Below, piece by piece: positions 1 through 8,789 of a stretch of DNA of 64,000 bases. The notes beneath the pieces are model-generated. The model did not search any database and was not told the DNA's origin. It was given only the letters and a program-made list of their open reading frames with translations. Position 1 is the stretch's first letter, and each line of letters begins with the position of its first letter. The position numbers and the translations under genes are program-made. Origin of the DNA: Nemertoderma westbladi (lineage: Eukaryota > Xenacoelomorpha > Nemertodermatida > Nemertodermatidae); the NCBI GenBank assembly GCA_032718475.1, contig JAUCBJ010002777.1, forward strand, positions 62,001 to 126,000, given 5' to 3'.

Positions 1-375
1 TAGACTTCCCATTTCGCCCTGAGGCCTAACATTACGGATTACCCCACATAGATTCTCTATTATTTATAGCTATGGGTCTGGTTGTTTGGCTTCCTAGCGG
101 GTGGGCGCCAGGCCGGTTGGTACTGTACACTAGCTACTGTAATACATTACATTCACTTGCACTGTTGTTTATTTCTAACTCGACAACAAAGTAAATAGCC
201 GGTAGCGCTATAAACATCCACCCTGTACAGTACTGAATACAGGTAATAACAATATAGCCATAAAATAAATTACTCGTTATTAATTCTGTGAAGCTGCCAT
301 TGAATTTATACATTGAATAAATGAGTTATTATCTAATGTTAAGATTATAACTGGACCTCTTGTACGAGTTCCTGA
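1..375. other. AT-rich intergenic DNA, no gene seen
   Basis: I see no coding region, RNA gene or clear repeat here. The stretch is AT-rich with one more GC-rich patch near 90-120. An in-frame stop at 373-375 closes the reading frame of the retroelement fragment that follows. The pyrimidine-rich run ending in CAG near 381-392 could be read as a splice acceptor, but nothing else supports an exon. Confidence 0.6.
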
Positions 376-789
376 GCCTATTATTATTACAGTATTACAC
401 GCTATGTCCACCAAACATTTTGTATGAATCCAATTTTATCAACTGGTTGCGATGTAGAACCACACCCCATTTACTCCTGTTTAAATCCGCTGATCCCCGA
501 CCACAACAGAAAACATTTCACTAAATTGCGTCTAATGTCCCACAGACTTAAGGTTGAAACGGGTCGTTGGAGTCGCATCCCTCCTGAGCAACGTATCTGC
601 TGCTGTAACACAAACCTAGTACAAGACGAGCCTCACGTACTATTATTTTGTCACCTGACGGATGATATACGAATAGAATACGGACTAAAACATAATAGTT
701 TGATAGACTTGTTTAAAGAAACGTACAGTGCACCGGTACTACTATGTAAATTTATTGAAGCAGTATTAAAAGTTTTTTCGAATAATTAA
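376..789 (+). pseudogene. C-terminal remnant of a non-LTR retrotransposon ORF2
   Basis: The frame is open from 376 to the TAA at 787-789. The first ATG at 424 gives 121 residues, but it is probably not a real start because the frame simply begins after a stop at 373. Residues 36-58 hold an LRLMSHRL...ETGRWSRIP block, followed by C59, C61, H71 and C76, spaced C-x-C-x9-H-x4-C with VQDEPH just before the histidine. This pattern is typical of the short region downstream of the reverse transcriptase in animal LINE-type ORF2 proteins (zf-RVT-like). No reverse transcriptase or endonuclease motif is present upstream, so this would be a 5'-truncated copy, the usual product of incomplete target-primed reverse transcription. 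There is no sign that it is expressed. It could instead be a domesticated terminal exon, which I consider less likely. Confidence 0.55.
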
Positions 790-1000
790 TTAATAAATTA
801 GAAATAATAATATTAGTAAGTGTTATTTACTTTTATATTTACTTAGTTTGTGCAAAAATATACTGAGTATATTAATATTGCTGTTTGTTGCGATCGTAAT
901 ACATTACTATTACGCTATACTGTAGTGTGCAAAATATGATTTTGGCGAAAATTAAAGGCTGAACGGGCCAGTAAACCGTTCACTACTACTACTACTTATT
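790..1000 (+). mobile_element. Probable 3' UTR and ACT-repeat tail of the same retroelement
   Basis: An AATAAA lies at 792-797, just after the stop. Near the end a short hairpin pairs GAACGG (961-966) with CCGTTC (976-981) around a 9-nt loop. It is followed at once by five ACT repeats (982-996). Many non-LTR elements end in a short tandem repeat instead of poly-A, so this is a plausible 3' terminus. A second ACT-type run at about 1,031-1,043 may be target-site or tail-derived sequence. No target-site duplication could be fixed because the 5' end is unknown. Confidence 0.4.
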
Positions 1001-1450
1001 AATCATATATATTTAATATTATTATTAAATTACTACTACTACTAGACAGTAACAGTTGATTTTTTGCTAGAAATCCATTGTTAATAATAATATAATACAA
1101 TTATAATTATTATCTAACAAAGCAGGATCTAATGACCAATGGCGCGTTACTACAGTATTTAAAACTTAAGTCGCCCCACTTCATATGGGCCGCTTATGCG
1201 CTGCAACGCGAAATGAAAAGTGATAATTTTTTAGTAAAAAAAATACAATTGAAAGAAAATAACTTTAGCGGAAAGTGATTGAATTTTAATTGATTTTTAG
1301 TGAAATATAATTATAGTTTGTTGTTACAAAATTATAAATAGTTGAAACACAATTATTTTTAGTGAAAATCAAATTAGAATTTTAATGATTTTGTTATTTT
1401 TGGTGAATGAAAATTTATTTGACGAATGATAATTTTACCCTTAGCAGAGT
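1001..1450. other. AT-rich intergenic DNA, no gene seen
   Basis: Very AT-rich sequence with recurrent AGTGAAAAT-like words between about 1,200 and 1,420. No open frame or RNA structure stands out. Confidence 0.6.
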
Positions 1451-1517
1451 AAACTCAGTGGGAAATAAACTCAGTGGGAAATAAACTCAGTGGGAAATAA
1501 ACTCAGTGGGAAATAAA
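1451..1517. repeat. 16-bp tandem repeat, four copies
   Basis: The unit AAACTCAGTGGGAAAT repeats four times without change at 1451, 1467, 1483 and 1499, followed by the start of a fifth. The copies are identical, which suggests recent expansion by slippage or short unequal exchange. Confidence 0.95.
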
Positions 1518-2163
1518 TTTGTTGCGTTGATTTTTTCTTTCCCTTTCCGAATCATACGAAACCGAAGAGCCATTATCCTTGCAACTACTGTATAGACCTC
1601 TGTAACCCGTTAATACATAAAGTAAGAGACCAGTGCACAGCACACATCCAACTTCATTCATTTAACGCAAAATCCCGTGAAAAGCAAAGGCCATTTATCT
1701 AAAAATCTAGTTTGGACATTCTTGACTAAAATCAATAATTATCTGTTCATAATAGTAATTATGCCTTTATGCCATCCAATAACCGATCACATTGAACAAC
1801 CCTGATCTGTTTTTTTTTCTGTCTCCTACTAATTAATTTGTCGCAATCCCGGGCTATAATCAGTCGGGCACCGACTGTTTACATAAATATTTTCCGTTTT
1901 ATTGATGGCTTCTTTCTCCTCTAGAGCGGATAAACAGTGAGATGTTAGACTATTTCACTAAATAGGCCAACTTCAACCTTATAACAGCCAGCCATTAATA
2001 ATTTATTAAGAGTTTGTATCTCAAGTCATGTGTGGCGCCATAACTACAACCACGAAGGAATTTTAAGTCCTGGAATTCCTGTAAACCTGCTGTATTCTTA
2101 ATATGCCATGTTTATGTGAGTTGACTCTGTAGTTTATTTGAGTTGGCTCTATACTGTCTGATG
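1518..2163. other. Intergenic DNA, no gene seen
   Basis: Mixed-composition sequence without a usable open frame. It contains only short inverted repeats, such as GTCGGGCACCGAC at about 1,863-1,875, which are expected by chance. Confidence 0.6.
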
Positions 2164-2192
2164 TCTCTCTCTCTCTCTCTCTCTATCTCTCT
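2164..2192. repeat. CT microsatellite
   Basis: A run of TC dinucleotides interrupted once by an A at about 2,185. It is an ordinary simple repeat, purine-rich on the reverse strand. Confidence 0.95.
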
Positions 2193-2264
2193 GTGTACGA
2201 CAATAAACTGAACATAATAATATCGTCAAAACGAGCTCAATATAGAAGGGTTGGGTGAATTGTT

Positions 2265-2326
2265 AGCCCGCGAGTATTCTTAGCCCGCGAGTATTCTTAG
2301 CCCGCGAGTATTCTTAGCCCGCGAGT
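2265..2326. repeat. 17-bp tandem repeat, direct arm of an inverted pair
   Basis: The unit AGCCCGCGAGTATTCTT occurs at 2265, 2282 and 2299, with a partial fourth copy at 2316-2326. The unit is GC-rich at one end, in contrast to its AT-rich surroundings. The same unit reappears in the opposite orientation at 2,409-2,452. Confidence 0.95.
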
Positions 2327-2408
2327 TAGTAAAGGACCAGGATAGTCTAGGAGCAGGTTTCAGAAGCGTATTTGGGGAACCGAAACAATAAACGTTATAG
2401 TTTTGAAG

Positions 2409-2452
2409 GCTAAGAATACCCACGGGCTAAGAATACTCGCGAGCTAAGAATT
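2409..2452. repeat. 17-bp repeat in opposite orientation, second arm
   Basis: Here GCTAAGAATACTCGCGA (2426-2442) is close to the reverse complement of the unit at 2,265-2,326. A diverged copy precedes it (2409-2425) and a partial copy follows (2443-2452). With the 2,265-2,326 arm it can form a long stem with an approximately 80-nt loop. Confidence 0.9.
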
Positions 2453-2579
2453 CCTGAGACCTATAGAAGATGTGCATAAAGTCTACGTTAAAGTATAACC
2501 TCTCGGTTAAACTCTACTATTCTTCTTCTCTCTTTGACCTCTCGGTTATTTGTTATTTTTCCGGTTATTTTAACCCGAG

Positions 2580-2620
2580 GAACAGGAACTAGCCGAGGCG
2601 TAGCCGAGGCTTTCCTGTTC
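2580..2620. repeat. Short hairpin enclosing a 9-bp direct repeat
   Basis: GAACAGGAA at 2580-2588 is the exact reverse complement of TTCCTGTTC at 2612-2620. Between them AGCCGAGGC occurs twice (2591-2599 and 2602-2610). The layout suggests the end of a dispersed, foldback-type repeat, but no further copy lies in the window to confirm it. Confidence 0.6.
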
Positions 2621-2631
2621 CGAGTTTTTAC

Positions 2632-2655
2632 TTGAATAAAAACAAGTAAACACTT
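2632..2655 (+). repeat. 24-bp inverted repeat, left arm
   Basis: This 24-bp sequence, beginning TTGAATAAAAACAAG, is the perfect reverse complement of 6,078-6,101. The two arms enclose about 3.4 kb. The adjacent bases to about 2,720 continue with AAGTG-type words that also recur, inverted, at 4,320-4,360 and 5,910-6,100, so the arms belong to a small family of local repeats. Confidence 0.85.
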
Positions 2656-2894
2656 GTAAGTGAACACTTCTATGAAAAGTGTAGTAGAGAAGTGAAGACT
2701 GAAGTGATGAGTGAACTCTTAAAATTCGCTTGAATAAAGGAACACGTTCGTGGGGCCTTCGCGCAGCACGAGGCCCAGTTATGAGATACAAATTAAAATT
2801 GAGCGACTGTATCACAAAATCAGGTTTTGAGAAATTTACCCACACCACCAATCAATCAAAGAAAGGGGGACAGTACGTGTTCACCCCTTTTAAT
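2656..2894. other. Intergenic DNA, no gene seen
   Basis: Short open frames occur on both strands (93 codons reverse at 2,570-2,851; 96 codons forward at 2,730-3,020). They overlap each other and the simple repeats and show no recognisable domain, so I do not call them. Confidence 0.55.
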
Positions 2895-2912
2895 CCCCCC
2901 CCCCCCCCCCCC
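2895..2912. repeat. Poly-C tract, 18 bases
   Basis: Eighteen consecutive C, followed by an A and further C runs. The reverse strand is a G tract that could form quadruplex structures. Its length is likely to be unstable and hard to sequence accurately. Confidence 0.95.
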
Positions 2913-2993
2913 ACCCTTCCCAACCACCAATACATAACCGCGACATCTACCACCCACGGAAGGGTAGCACGAACTTATTTCCAATCGCACGTT

Positions 2994-3300
2994 CAATATG
3001 CAAAGCCAGGTGGTTTATAGGAATATAATAAACGCAGTACTCGTATTCATTATAAGCCTCGTTGCGTTCGTCCTGTTTTGTATTTAAATATATTTCTTAA
3101 ACGCAGGCTAGGACGTTCTTTATAATAATAATAACTAGGGATGCGATCAATATGTGAAGCCAGGTGGTTTATATAATAATTTAGTCAACGCAGTACTCGT
3201 CTTCATTATATGCCTCGTTGCGCTCGTCGCTTGTCCTGTTTTGTTATAAAATATTTTTCCTAAACGCAGACTGACGATCTTTATACAGTTATAACTATGC
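2994..3300. repeat. Diverged tandem duplication, about 154-bp unit
   Basis: The first copy begins with CAATATG at 2994 and the second with CAATATG at 3148. Both run through AGCCAGGTGGTTTATA, ACGCAGTACTCGT, TTCATTATA, GCCTCGTTGCG, CTCGT/TTCGT, TCCTGTTTTGT and TAAACGCAG before the similarity fades near 3,300. Several substitutions and a few small indels separate the copies, so the duplication is old. Confidence 0.85.
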
Positions 3301-3786
3301 GAAGTTTCGAAACTGTGCGAGTAACTGTTGATACATCTATGTGGATATGTGTGATATGTGGAGATGTGTGATACAACGCCAACGCATCTTATGCCGATGT
3401 AGTAATATGGGTATTGAAATAATATTAAATTAATGTACACTCTTAAAGCTGCAGCGAAAAAATGTAGCTAATTTCCTAGGTTACATATAAAATAATAATA
3501 TTATTTTTAAGAACATTAATTTTACTACTTTGCAAAAATTCAATTAAAAAATAACCAGACATATACATTGTGGAATAAACTATTTCAGAAGCCTACACAA
3601 CAGCCATGCCATGGATAGTATTTATGTTATGATATCTGTCATTCACCTGAGATAGCAATACAACATTTATAGTGAATTTAAAGAATGCTGTCTGGGCTGG
3701 AATAGCAATACTGGTTGTCTATTACTATTCCTCTCTGGTTAGTCTTAGCAACAACTCCCAGCCAGCAGCAGAGACTTGACCAATAA
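3301..3786. other. Intergenic DNA, no gene seen
   Basis: The reverse open frame at 3,147-3,440 overlaps the duplication, has no recognisable domain and is not called. The rest is AT-rich non-coding sequence. Confidence 0.55.
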
Positions 3787-3809
3787 TCATTCCCAGCAAC
3801 TGGGAATGA
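3787..3809. other. Perfect 10-bp stem-loop
   Basis: TCATTCCCAG (3787-3796) pairs exactly with CTGGGAATGA (3800-3809) around a three-base CAA loop. No T-run follows and no gene abuts it, so this is probably part of a dispersed repeat rather than a terminator. Confidence 0.7.
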
Positions 3810-4234
3810 CACACACATCCCATCTATGTACCAGCATGTTGGCCAATAAATGAGCAGTATTTAATGAGAATAAATTTTTTTTGCCGTTTTAATTACTTTA
3901 GATCAATTAAAGACACAATTATTAAAGCAAATCACTTGAACTAATTAAAAACTATAATAGAATGGCGTATGGGGATTACATCTGTATAATTTTTAATTAT
4001 AATTATTTAAATCTTATACTGTAAAACAATTAATTTCCTTTAAAAGGCAGGTTGAAAATGGTGTTTTTACCGTAATAACTTAATTAACTAATTAACTGCT
4101 ATTATCTTAGCTTCTCGAAGGCCACACTGAAATTCTACTTGGAAAATTTCTAAACTTTTGCCAAACAACATGTGTACCAAGTTTGGATAGATTTCATCAA
4201 AGATTGGCCGAGTTATTAACGTTTAAAATTGAAC
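3810..4234. other. Intergenic DNA, no gene seen
   Basis: AT-rich sequence. The stretch from about 4,110 to the ACGACAGA repeat reads like one end of a dispersed repeat, but there is no second copy in the window to define it. Confidence 0.5.
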
Positions 4235-4273
4235 ACGACAGAACGACAGAACGACAGAACGACAGAACGACAG
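4235..4273. repeat. 8-bp tandem repeat (ACGACAGA), about five copies
   Basis: Copies start at 4235, 4243, 4251, 4259 and 4267, the last ending in GG. The repeat sits between AT-rich sequence and a compositionally distinct segment (4,274-4,360) rich in CACTTC words. Confidence 0.95.
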
Positions 4274-5759
4274 GTTGATTAATGGTACCACTACGCTAAG
4301 GCTCACTCACTTCGTGGCTCGCCCCACACTTCACTTTCACTTATACTTCACTCTTCACTTCAGCCAATCATCGGAAATTATAAATGTATTGCTTCGTTAA
4401 TTGGTTGGATTCGAACGGAAATTGTTGTTGCTAGGATCTTTTCACAACAATTCCCAAACTTATTAAAATTTCGGTCATTTTGATTAAAGATTTTAGAACA
4501 ATTAATTACAATAAGGCAGTTTTTGACATTTATTTATGTTCTAGAACATCACGCGGCCAAAAAAATGTATTTAATTGTTATGCATGGTATAGCTAGTATT
4601 TTTGGATTAGCTAGTGATTTAAAAAACAAAAAGTTTACAAATATTGGTTTTTAAAAATGTTCCTAAACACGTACCAAAACACCTATGTACAGTAGATTGG
4701 GGATAATCAATCTTTCCACGGTATCGAGTATTTTAAAAAGCTATTTTAGATATTACGAAAGAAATTATTTTTATCTTTTTATCCTATGAAAATGGTTTTA
4801 TCATGAGGTTTTTTGTTATAGAATAAATATTTGACCTTCTGACTGTAAGTACTGTAGCTAACAATTTTTTGTGTGAGCTAGTAGCCTACATGTTATTAGA
4901 TTGTAAGAAAATTAAAATTATACTTTACTCATCAATTAAATTTCTCTGAAATAATTTATGAAACATAGCTAGTAATTTGTATTTGATAATCAGGATAGCT
5001 AGTAATTATTTGCTACTGTAGCTAGTTGTTTTTTACAAAATATACAGTAGAGATGGCTGTCAAAATACAGTTTGTGGCCTACTATTCAGAAATGTAAATT
5101 ATATACTTTTTTTTATTTTAACAATTTAATTTAATACGGGTTGTATAACGATCCTTGTACTATTTAATTTTTTTTCTGAAAAAAATGTTCTAGAACTTAA
5201 TTTATTGCTAACATGTTCCGATCCGGTTCTATACCAGTGGCTCCAGTGCCAACCTTTTTTTAAAAAATAGCAAAAACTATCTAGCAAAAAATTGGTCTAT
5301 GGGTACCCAAGGTGTAGTAAAGCCCAGGGCTCTAACTGCTGAGGACACCAAATCTCTGGAAAGCACATTCATAAGAATGCTACGTCAGGTTCATTGTGTC
5401 AACTACAGTACAATGCACATATTTCCAACCAGACACTATATAACATTGGAGGTGTCTCATTGGTTCCCCCAAGCTTGACACTAGAACAAAGCCGCCTCCG
5501 CTTTGCAAAAAATTGCTTTGGTCGTGTGGACCAGCCTATACACAATCTTAGTCGCCTCTTAACTGACTAACCTCTTAACACTGGCCTTGAAGATACGGAT
5601 AATCTCGCGATAGTCATGGGGATAGGGAGTTGTGACGGTGCAACCTTGTACAGTAGATAACAATGGGGATATCACACTAGAGGTGCCACGTTTTAACGGA
5701 TCTCGTGGACCTCGCAAGGTTACAATAGTGCCGGCCCAAACCATAATTAAAACAGTAAT
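4274..5759. other. AT-rich intergenic DNA with clustered AGCTAG words
   Basis: No gene is visible. The palindrome AGCTAG occurs six times between 4,591 and 5,025 (starts at 4591, 4609, 4876, 4967, 4997 and 5020), usually inside TAGCTAGT. A 61-codon reverse frame at 5,559-5,744 has no recognisable domain and is not called. The segment 5,470-5,700 is less AT-rich and could be part of an old dispersed element. Confidence 0.5.
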
Positions 5760-5775
5760 TTAACCCTAACCCTAA
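5760..5775. repeat. Short telomere-like CCCTAA run
   Basis: About two and a half copies of the CCCTAA hexamer (the complement of the animal TTAGGG repeat). It is too short to be a real interstitial telomere tract by itself. Confidence 0.6.
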
Positions 5776-5909
5776 GTCATGAGGCTCTAATTAATAAATT
5801 TTTGCAAAAATTATTTACCCTCCACTTCTGGTCTTAGCTTACCCATCACCTCCTTCAAATTTATATGCGAATTTTGCTTCAAAAGTAACCTTTTGATCTT
5901 ACTTGTATA

Positions 5910-6107
5910 TTATGAAGTGTTCCCTTCAAACAGAAGTAAACACTTGCGTTTTATTCAAATCAACCAGAAAACACTTCCCTCTACACTTCACTCTACACTT
6001 CACTCTTCACTTCACTCTATTTTTATTCAAGCACAAGAAGTATCTTTGAAGTGTTTGCGAGTGTTTACTTGAAGTGAAAGTGTTTACTTGTTTTTATTCA
6101 AACCACC
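5910..6107. repeat. Foldback-type repeat at the satellite A border
   Basis: AGTAAACACT near 5,935 is inverted at about 6,061-6,068 and again at 6,078-6,088. The middle holds a 12-bp direct repeat, ACACTTCACTCT-like, three times at about 5,983-6,018. The right part (6,078-6,101) is the second arm of the 24-bp inverted repeat whose partner is at 2,632. The segment stops just before the first satellite unit. Confidence 0.7.
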
Positions 6108-6108
6108 C

Positions 6109-6136
6109 GCAGTGCAGTGCAGTACTTTAGTGCAGT
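6109..6136. repeat. GCAGT pentamer run at the satellite A edge
   Basis: GCAGT occurs three times in tandem at 6,109-6,123 and once more near 6,131, directly ahead of the first satellite unit at 6,139. Confidence 0.75.
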
Positions 6137-6510
6137 AGCAATGACGTCCAGGTGGGATCGATCCGGTGACCTCCGAGTTGGATCGAACCGGTGACCTCCG
6201 GGTTGGATCGAACTGGTGACCTCCGGGTTGGAGGAAGTGGGCAATGACGTCCACGTGGGATCGAACTGGTGACGTCCAGGTGGGATCGAACTGGTGACGT
6301 CCAAGTGGGATCAAACCGGTGACCTCCGGGTGGGATCAAACTGGTGTCCTCCAGGTGGGACCGAACTGGTGACCTCCGGGTTGGATCGAACTGGGGACCT
6401 CCGGGTGGGATCGAACTGGGGACCTCCGGGTGGGATCGAACTGGTGTCCTCTGGGTGGGATCGAACTGGTGACCTCCGGGTTGGGATCCGGGATCGAACT
6501 GGTGACCTCC

Positions 6511-7567
6511 GGGTTGGAGGAAGTCGGCAATGACGTCCAGGTGGGATCGAACAGGTGACCTCCGGGTTGGAGGAAGTCGGCAATGACGTCCAGGTGGGAT
6601 GGAACTGGTGACCTCCGGGTTGGAGGAAGTCGGCAATGACGTCCAGGTGGGATCGAACTGGTGACCTCCGGGTTGGAGGAAGTCGGCAATGACGTCCAGG
6701 TGGGATCGAACTGGTGACCTCCGGGTTGGAGGAAGTCGGCAATGACGTCCAGGTGGGATCGAACAGGTGACCTCCGGGTTGGAGGAAGTCGGCAATGACG
6801 TCCAGGTGGGATCGAACTGGTGACCTCCGGGTTGGAGGAAGTCGGCAATGACGTCCAGGTGGGATCGAACTGGTGACCTCCGGGTTGGAGGAAGTCGGCA
6901 ATGACGTCCAGGTGGGATCGAACTGGTGACCTCCGGGTTGGAGGAAGTCGGCAATGACGTCCAGGTGGGATCGAACTGGTGACCTCCGGGTTGGAGGAAG
7001 TCGGCAATGACGTCCAGGTGGGATCGAACTGGTGACCTCCGGGTTGGAGGAAGTCGGCAATGACGTCCAGGTGGGATCGAACTGGTGACCTCCGGGTTGG
7101 AGGAAGTCGGCAATGACGTCCAGGTGGGATCGAACTGGTGACCTCCGGGTTGGAGGAAGTCGGCAATGACGTCCAGGTGGGATCGAACTGGTGACCTCCG
7201 GGTTGGAGGAAGTCGCAATGACGTCCAGTGGGATGAACTGGTGACCTCCGGGTTGGAGGAAGTCGGCAATGACGTCCAGGTGGGATCGAACTGGTGACCT
7301 CCGGGTTGGAGGAAGTCGGCAATGACGTCCAGGTGGGATCGAACTGGTGACCTCCGGGTTGGAGGAAGTCTGGCAATGACGTCCAGGTGGGATGGAACTG
7401 GTGACCTCCGGGTTGGAGGAAGTCGGCAATGACGTCCAGGTGGGATGGAACTGGTGACCTCCGGGTTGGAGGAAGTCGGCAATGACGTCCAGGTGGGATG
7501 GAACTGGTGACCTCCGGGTTGGAGGAAGTCGGCAATGACGTCCAGGTGGGATGGAACTGGTGACCTC
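6511..7567. repeat. Satellite A: 53-bp higher-order block, about 20 copies
   Basis: From 6,511 the repeat switches to a regular 53-bp unit made of a 25-bp core plus a segment with GGAGGAAGTCGGCAATGACG. About 20 copies follow with very few differences. Copies near 7,210-7,235 have lost three single bases and the copy near 7,370 has gained one T. The homogeneity marks a recent local amplification compared with the mixed units on both sides. Confidence 0.93.
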
Positions 7568-8360
7568 CGGGTTGGGATCGAACTGGGGACCTCCGGGTTG
7601 GATCGACCTGGTGACAATCGGGTTGGGATTTGGGATCGAAATGGTGACCTCCGGGTGGGATCAAACTGGGACCTCCGGGTGGGATCGAACTGGTGACCTC
7701 CGGGTGGGATCGAACTGGTGACCTCCGGGTTGGATCGAACTGGTGACGTCCAGGTGGGATCGAACTGGTGAACTCCGTGTTGGATCGAACTGGGACCTCC
7801 GGGTGGGATCGAACTGGTGATCTCCGGGTGGAATCGAACTGGGACCTCCGGTTTGGATCAAACTGGTGACCTCCGGGTGGGATCGAACTGGTGACCTCCG
7901 GGTTGGATCGAACTGGTGTCCTCCAGGTGGGACCGAACTGGTGACCTCCGGGTTGGATCGAACTAGGGACCTCCGGGTGGGATCGAACTGGTGACCTCCG
8001 GGTTGGGATCCGGGATCGAACTGGCGACGTCCAGGTGGGATCGAACTGGTGACGTCCAGGTGGGATCGAACTGGTGACGTCCAGGTGGGATCGAACTGGT
8101 GACCTCCGGGTTGGATCGAACTGGTGTCCTCCAGGTGGGACCGAACTGGTGACCTCCGGGTTGGATCGAACTAGGGACCTCCGGGTGGGATCGAACTGGT
8201 GACCTCCGGGTTGGGATCCGGGATCGAACTGGCGACGTCCAGGTGGGATCGAACTGGTGACGTCCAGGTGGGATCGAACTGGTGACGTCCAAGTGGGGTC
8301 GAACTGGTGACCTCCGGGTGGGATCGAACTGGTGACCTCCGAGTTGGAGGAAGTCGGCAA
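7568..8360. repeat. Satellite A: mixed units with a 208-bp tandem duplication
   Basis: Units of 24, 25 and 33 bp are mixed here. The rare word CTAGGGACC occurs at 7963 and 8171, 208 bp apart. The flanking unit order (GTGTCCTCCAGG, then GGGACCGAAC, then the 33-bp form, then GACGTCC units) is the same around both, giving two copies at about 7,900-8,107 and 8,108-8,300. Confidence 0.85.
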
Positions 8361-8789
8361 TGACGTCCAGGTGGGATCGAACTGACGACCTCCGGGTTGG
8401 ATCGAACTGGGGACCTCCGGGTGGGATCGAACTGGTGACCTCCGGGTTGGATCGAACTGGGGACCTCCGGGTGGGATCCGGGATCGAACTGGTGACCTCC
8501 GGGTTGGATCGAACTGGTGACCTCCGGGTTGGGATCCGGGATCGAACTGGTGACCTCCGGGTTGGATCGAACTGGTGACCTCCGGGTTGGGATCCGGGAT
8601 CGAACTGGTGACCTCCGGGTTGGATCGAACTGGGGACCTCCGGGTGGGATCGAACCGGTGACCTCCGGGTTGGATCGAACTGGGGACCTCCGGGTGGGAT
8701 CGAACTGGTGACCTCCGGGTGGGATCGAACTGGTGACCTCCGGGTTGGATCGAACTGGGGACCTCCGGGTGGGATCGAACTGGGGACCT

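Noticed and set aside
2570-3440. Short open frames of 93, 96 and 97 codons on both strands
   Set aside because: They overlap each other, the poly-C tract and the 154-bp duplication, and show no recognisable domain or codon signal.
3787-3809. Transcription terminator
   Set aside because: A perfect stem-loop is present, but there is no T-run and no gene upstream, and the genome appears eukaryotic.
4306-4320. Possible satellite B seed: CACTTCGTGGCT in the unique flank
   Set aside because: A 12-bp match to the CGTGG variant without further similarity on either side is probably chance, and CGTGG looks like a derived form of the unit.
5559-5744. Reverse open frame of 61 codons
   Set aside because: It is short, with no recognised domain and no supporting gene structure.
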